Shown here piece by piece: positions 60,590 to 64,000 of a stretch of 64,000 nt of DNA. Made by a program: the position numbers and the translations under genes. Origin of the DNA: Liolophura sinensis (taxonomy: Eukaryota; Mollusca; Polyplacophora; Chitonida; Chitonidae); contig NC_088301.1 of NCBI RefSeq assembly GCF_032854445.1, forward strand, positions 8,428,281 to 8,492,280, written 5' to 3'. The notes beneath the pieces are model-generated. The model was not told where the DNA came from. It searched no databases and saw nothing but the letters and a program-made list of their open reading frames with translations. The stretch's first letter is position 1. Each line of letters starts with the position of its first letter.

Positions 60590-60870
60590 TGCACCTGCCA
60601 CTGTCCAGTGGTAAGAATCAGTGTAGGGTGAAGCGAGAAATTCCCAGGAATCGATCCATTGACCCTCGCCGGCTCGGTCAACATTAAGCCAGAGCTGGCC
60701 GGGTGTTGGTCATGTTCAAGAAGTTTGCGATCAATCACCACTGGCCGACTGGAAACCTCCCTGATTCAACCAGTCTGATTAAGACAATTTAGTCTTGCTC
60801 GAGCCACCGTTCAGTAGCCTCGAATGGCTGTCTTAAGCCACTGAGCTAACAGACATGACCCTGTCTGACG
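60590..60870 (-). mobile_element. Possible second SINE family with tRNA-like head
   Basis: On the minus strand GTTAGCTCAGTGGCTTAAG near 60835-60855 resembles a tRNA A box. GGTTGAATCAGG near 60760-60775 or GGATCGATTCC near 60650-60660 could be the B box. The A-to-B spacing is longer than in a tRNA and no duplication was found, so this is tentative. It is not a functional tRNA gene. Confidence 0.3.
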
Positions 60871-61373
60871 CTCTTTTTTCTTTCTCACACCCTAGCTGCC
60901 TTCCACTGTTTCAAGCTCTTGTCTTTACTGTTTATCAAAGACAGCCTCTAATAAGAATTTCATTGAAACAGCTGCTGTCTGTCTGGCTTTAAGTAAACCT
61001 GTCATGACGAGAGAAAAGATTACTTTTGTTTTTATTATTTTTTCCCTTGGCCACACTGCACTGTAAAGTTGTGACAAGAAAACTTCTGACTTCAAGAAGG
61101 AGCAGTTGGACTTTTATTTTATATAATGTATTCAACCAGGCAACTTTATTTCATGAGGAAATATAACATCATTGAATGAATGAGTTATTGGACTAAAACC
61201 GCTTTAATGTTTTGTTGACAACACGCAGGTTTGTATGAATTGTTCTGTCATTCATTCACTGTACTGTGAATAGTCACATTCATTCAGACTCTATCCTTAT
61301 AACTGCTTGCTGCAATATTGCTGAAACCATGATCATTTATTATTATAACTACTGTATATAGAAAAAATATATA
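60871..61373. other. Spacer, no gene recognised
   Basis: Nothing identifiable. Confidence 0.4.
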
Positions 61374-61439
61374 CGGCCGCTGTCGTATAAGTGAAATATT
61401 CTTTAGTATGGCGTAAAACACTAATCAAATAAATAAATG
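61374..61439 (+). mobile_element. SINE 3' fragment
   Basis: GGCCGCTGTCGTATAAGTG, ATATTCTTTAGTATGGCG and TAAAACACTAATC with AAATAAATA. Confidence 0.92.
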
Positions 61440-62039
61440 ATCACAATTAACTCTTATATGTGTATGACTGACAAAGTTTTGTGCTATTAGCCCCTGTCCC
61501 GACAGTCTCATGTCCGTATAATCTTATGTTATTTCAGTATTGTGGGAGAGGGTTAATAATAATTTGGGTGGTACCTTTTATTGCTAGGATAATGATGCCT
61601 ACATGTGTAAAAATTCATGCTTTTACATGTACACACAAGTTTAGATAATAAAAATTTGTCATAGTCATTGGTAGCTCCTGTACAACTGGTTTGCTTATGT
61701 TTTCATCTGCCAGACTACAGTATAGTCTCTTTGCCAATGGATTATTTATGAACTTGGAAGGCTGAAGGGGATGTATTCCTTTTGTTGACAGGTTTTTGAT
61801 TGAGAAGAGCTATCTAGTCATCTGTCACTGTTTGACTGCTAAAGCGCGGCCTCTTTCACCCTAGGCTGTATTGGCAGAAAGTAACCAGCTCAAGTGAAGG
61901 TAAGATGATCTTAGTTTATGATCCTCAACACTTGCTTCCTGGGCATGGACTGAACTATACTTACCATCATTATCTATCCTTAATGATTCATCATATCTAA
62001 CTCTACCTACATATAGCTGACCTACAGCTTTAATAATGT
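61440..62039. other. Spacer, no gene recognised
   Basis: Nothing identifiable. Confidence 0.4.
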
Positions 62040-62375
62040 GTGAATTTGGGCTGTAAGCTGTACTTATGGCTTGGGCTGTAACTTACACTTCTGGCCTGAG
62101 CTGTAATCTTTTGGTATGGGCTGTGAAGGCCACTTTCCTGGCCTGGGCTGTAATCTTGACATGGCTTGTACTGTGACCTTGACATCACTATAAACTTGAT
62201 CCCTGGCTTATGCTTTAACCTTGACCCCCTGACTTGGACTTTAACCTTGACCCCTGGCTTGGACTTTAACCTTGACCCTTGGCTTGGACTTTAACCTTGA
62301 CCCTTGGCTAGGGGTTTAACCTTGACCCATGGCTTGGACTGTAACTTGCACAGGTCTCTGGTCTGGGATGTAACA
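62040..62375 (+). repeat. 25-bp minisatellite with degenerate flank
   Basis: GGACTTTAACCTTGACCC recurs at exact 25-base steps (62236, 62261 and 62286), with variants before and after. The earlier part (62040-62220) is made of related but diverged GGGCTGTAATCTTG-type units with variable spacing. Non-coding. Confidence 0.9.
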
Positions 62376-62841
62376 AGGTCTTTTCGGGGTTGTAGCCCCT
62401 CTTACATTGTATGTCGGGTAGCTATCTCTGCTGTCCAGGCTCTAGATACTGGTTTGTACACAGTGGCGTGTGTTTTTCAAATATTTTTGCTGAATACCAT
62501 CACTGTTTAAGTGGAGAACTCTTGATGATCTCCTGATGGCACAGGTACGTCAATCACAATTCAGAGAAAATTCTAGGCTTCTGATATTGGATGAGCTACT
62601 TAATTCGACGAAGAGATAGACGATTCTGCGGACCGATTGCAACAATTGTACCATTATATAACAACATGTTACAGCTGTCCAATCTGTATAAAACGATTAA
62701 GGTGTCCAGATTTGTATGTTTTATTCCATTATGACTTTGCAAGAAAGCAGCATTGATCAACATGGTGCCATGTCCATTGTCATGAGTCGTACATTTGATG
62801 GACATATAATATCTAGATAAACCTGCATTGGTTTCTTTGGC
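62376..62841. other. Spacer, no gene recognised
   Basis: Nothing identifiable; the ORF at 62596-62925 on the minus strand ends in a SINE remnant. Confidence 0.4.
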
Positions 62842-62936
62842 AGTGAGGTTTCCTCCCAGCATAATGCTTGGCACCATGATAAGTATAAGTGAAATATTCT
62901 TAAATAAGCGTAAAATTCCGATCAAATATATAAGTA
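62842..62936 (+). mobile_element. Old SINE 3' fragment
   Basis: GAGGTTTCCTCCCAGCATAA, TGATAAGTATAAGTGAAAT and ATTCTTAAATAAGCGTAAAA with an ATATATAAGTA end. Confidence 0.8.
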
Positions 62937-64000
62937 ATCATTAGAAACGTTTTCTGTCTTGGAAATCTAGGGAAGATGAGTATGTTAAATGTTATTTTGA
63001 TAATGTTCTGATAATAATTATAGTTACATCATGCACCTTTGTGCAGTACATAAAAGGAATTTTCTGACAGCACATGGCTTGCATCATGTACATCAGATTT
63101 GGTCAGGAGGTACAAACTGGCATGTCCCCAATGTATGCCACTTCACAGACTTTCCATAACCCTTACTTAAGGAATTGGCCAGACATGATGAAAACATTTG
63201 CCGTTCCAGAGAAGTCGACTCCTTTGTAGGAAGTCATGATTAATTTACATTATGTGATGTTCTGGCACAAAAGTTTAATCCATCAACCTTGATTGGTTTC
63301 TGGGTCTTGCAAGAAACAACATGTTCATGTAGATCCCGTAAGAATACAGTGTATATTGCAGTGTTTGTTAATAGAGGAACGAGTGTTCGGTACATGCTCA
63401 TGTGAACATTTCCACAAGTAGTAGACTGTGGACGTCCCTACCAACTCGGTACTTCTTTAGAAATGAATCTTAAAATTGATGCTATTTTTGTTTTGTTTAA
63501 TTGTGTGAAACCTACTCTCAGTATCTATGTATGTGATACATGTATACATATCTTTGTAGATGATTATATTTAAAGCCTTTATTATCATTAAAAGTTACAG
63601 AGCTTTAAAATGTAAAGAATTTAAAGTGAGAAGTTCATGCATAATTTTTATGTTGTAGATGCTTGTCGAGAACAAAGTAAAATCAATTACACTAACACTG
63701 AATAATTATAATTTTAATTTTGAGATACAGACCTGTGTATTTTTGGCAAAATTTTATTCACAGATTTTTGTCATGAGATAGTCAGGCTATAGTACACTGA
63801 TATGACTGACAACATGCACTTTAATACATCGGTGCAAACTTTTGTGAAGGAAGTGGGCAATCCCAGTTTTACGAAGCCTCCCATAGCATTTTGTACATGT
63901 AAATAAAGTACTACATAGCCTATGTGTACCATGAAAATGTTGTCTTGGAAACTGACATGTGACTTGCTGTGCCCAAAACATGAAGAAAAATCTCCCACAA
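62937..64000. other. Spacer, no gene recognised
   Basis: AT-rich sequence to the window end; overlapping minus ORFs at 63771-63998 have no motifs. Confidence 0.4.

Noticed and set aside
1-64000. CRISPR array or prokaryotic defence system
   Set aside because: Tandem arrays here have no unique spacers of constant length, and introns, SINEs and MITEs show the DNA is from an animal.

Overview
The window is AT-rich, intron- and repeat-dominated animal DNA with very low coding density. It most probably comes from a mollusc or a close lophotrochozoan relative. The main reason is a tRNA-derived SINE present in about a dozen full, truncated or decayed copies. Its 3' module (a CTGGCCGCCGTCGTATAAG-like core, then AATATTCTTGAGTACGGCG, then an AATAAATA tail) is a type I know from bivalve and gastropod genomes. 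Frequent TACATGTA-type words, many minisatellites, a metazoan Di-Ras GTPase and a metazoan selenoprotein deiodinase agree with this. The assignment to molluscs is inference.

Only two genes can be named with confidence. On the plus strand at 18388-18983 is a Di-Ras family small GTPase with its coding region in one exon behind a splice acceptor; it carries three one-base A-run indels that break the frame. On the minus strand at 37055-36300 is an intact iodothyronine deiodinase. It has a single coding exon and an in-frame TGA (36681-36683) at the selenocysteine position of the GSCTUPPF active site.

Layout. 1-16.9 kb: no recognised gene; SINE copies, a G-rich tract, an inverted repeat and a hydrophobic ORF of unknown nature. 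16.98-17.43 kb: a 31-bp minisatellite. 18.35-19.0 kb: Di-Ras. 19-26 kb: spacer with a CACT-ended MITE and older repeats. 26.96-28.7 kb: a diverged array of about 50-bp units. 29.7 kb: a (TA)45 tract. 32.17-34.02 kb: a 70-bp minisatellite of about 27 units that is open in all three forward frames. 34.2-35.5 kb: a dispersed repeat containing a 64-bp tandem and a perfect AGGTCATGACCT palindrome. 36.3-37.06 kb: deiodinase. 38.0 kb: ATTAC and CATA microsatellites. 39.1-43.7 kb: three nearly identical 446-bp MITE copies, a SINE and a second CACT MITE. 44-54 kb: sparse spacer with repeat fragments. 54.2-55.4 kb: a CpG-richer stretch with a CCAAT box and possible divergent first exons. 55.4-64 kb: intron-like sequence with a SINE nested inside an older SINE and a 25-bp minisatellite.

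The two named genes are not functionally linked by anything visible. The most interesting single observation is that a perfect palindromic thyroid-hormone-receptor-type element lies about 1 kb past the stop codon of a thyroid-hormone deiodinase. It sits inside a dispersed repeat and is not conserved in the other copies, so coincidence remains possible. I found no canonical SECIS element by eye. I see no convincing novel multi-gene system in this window.
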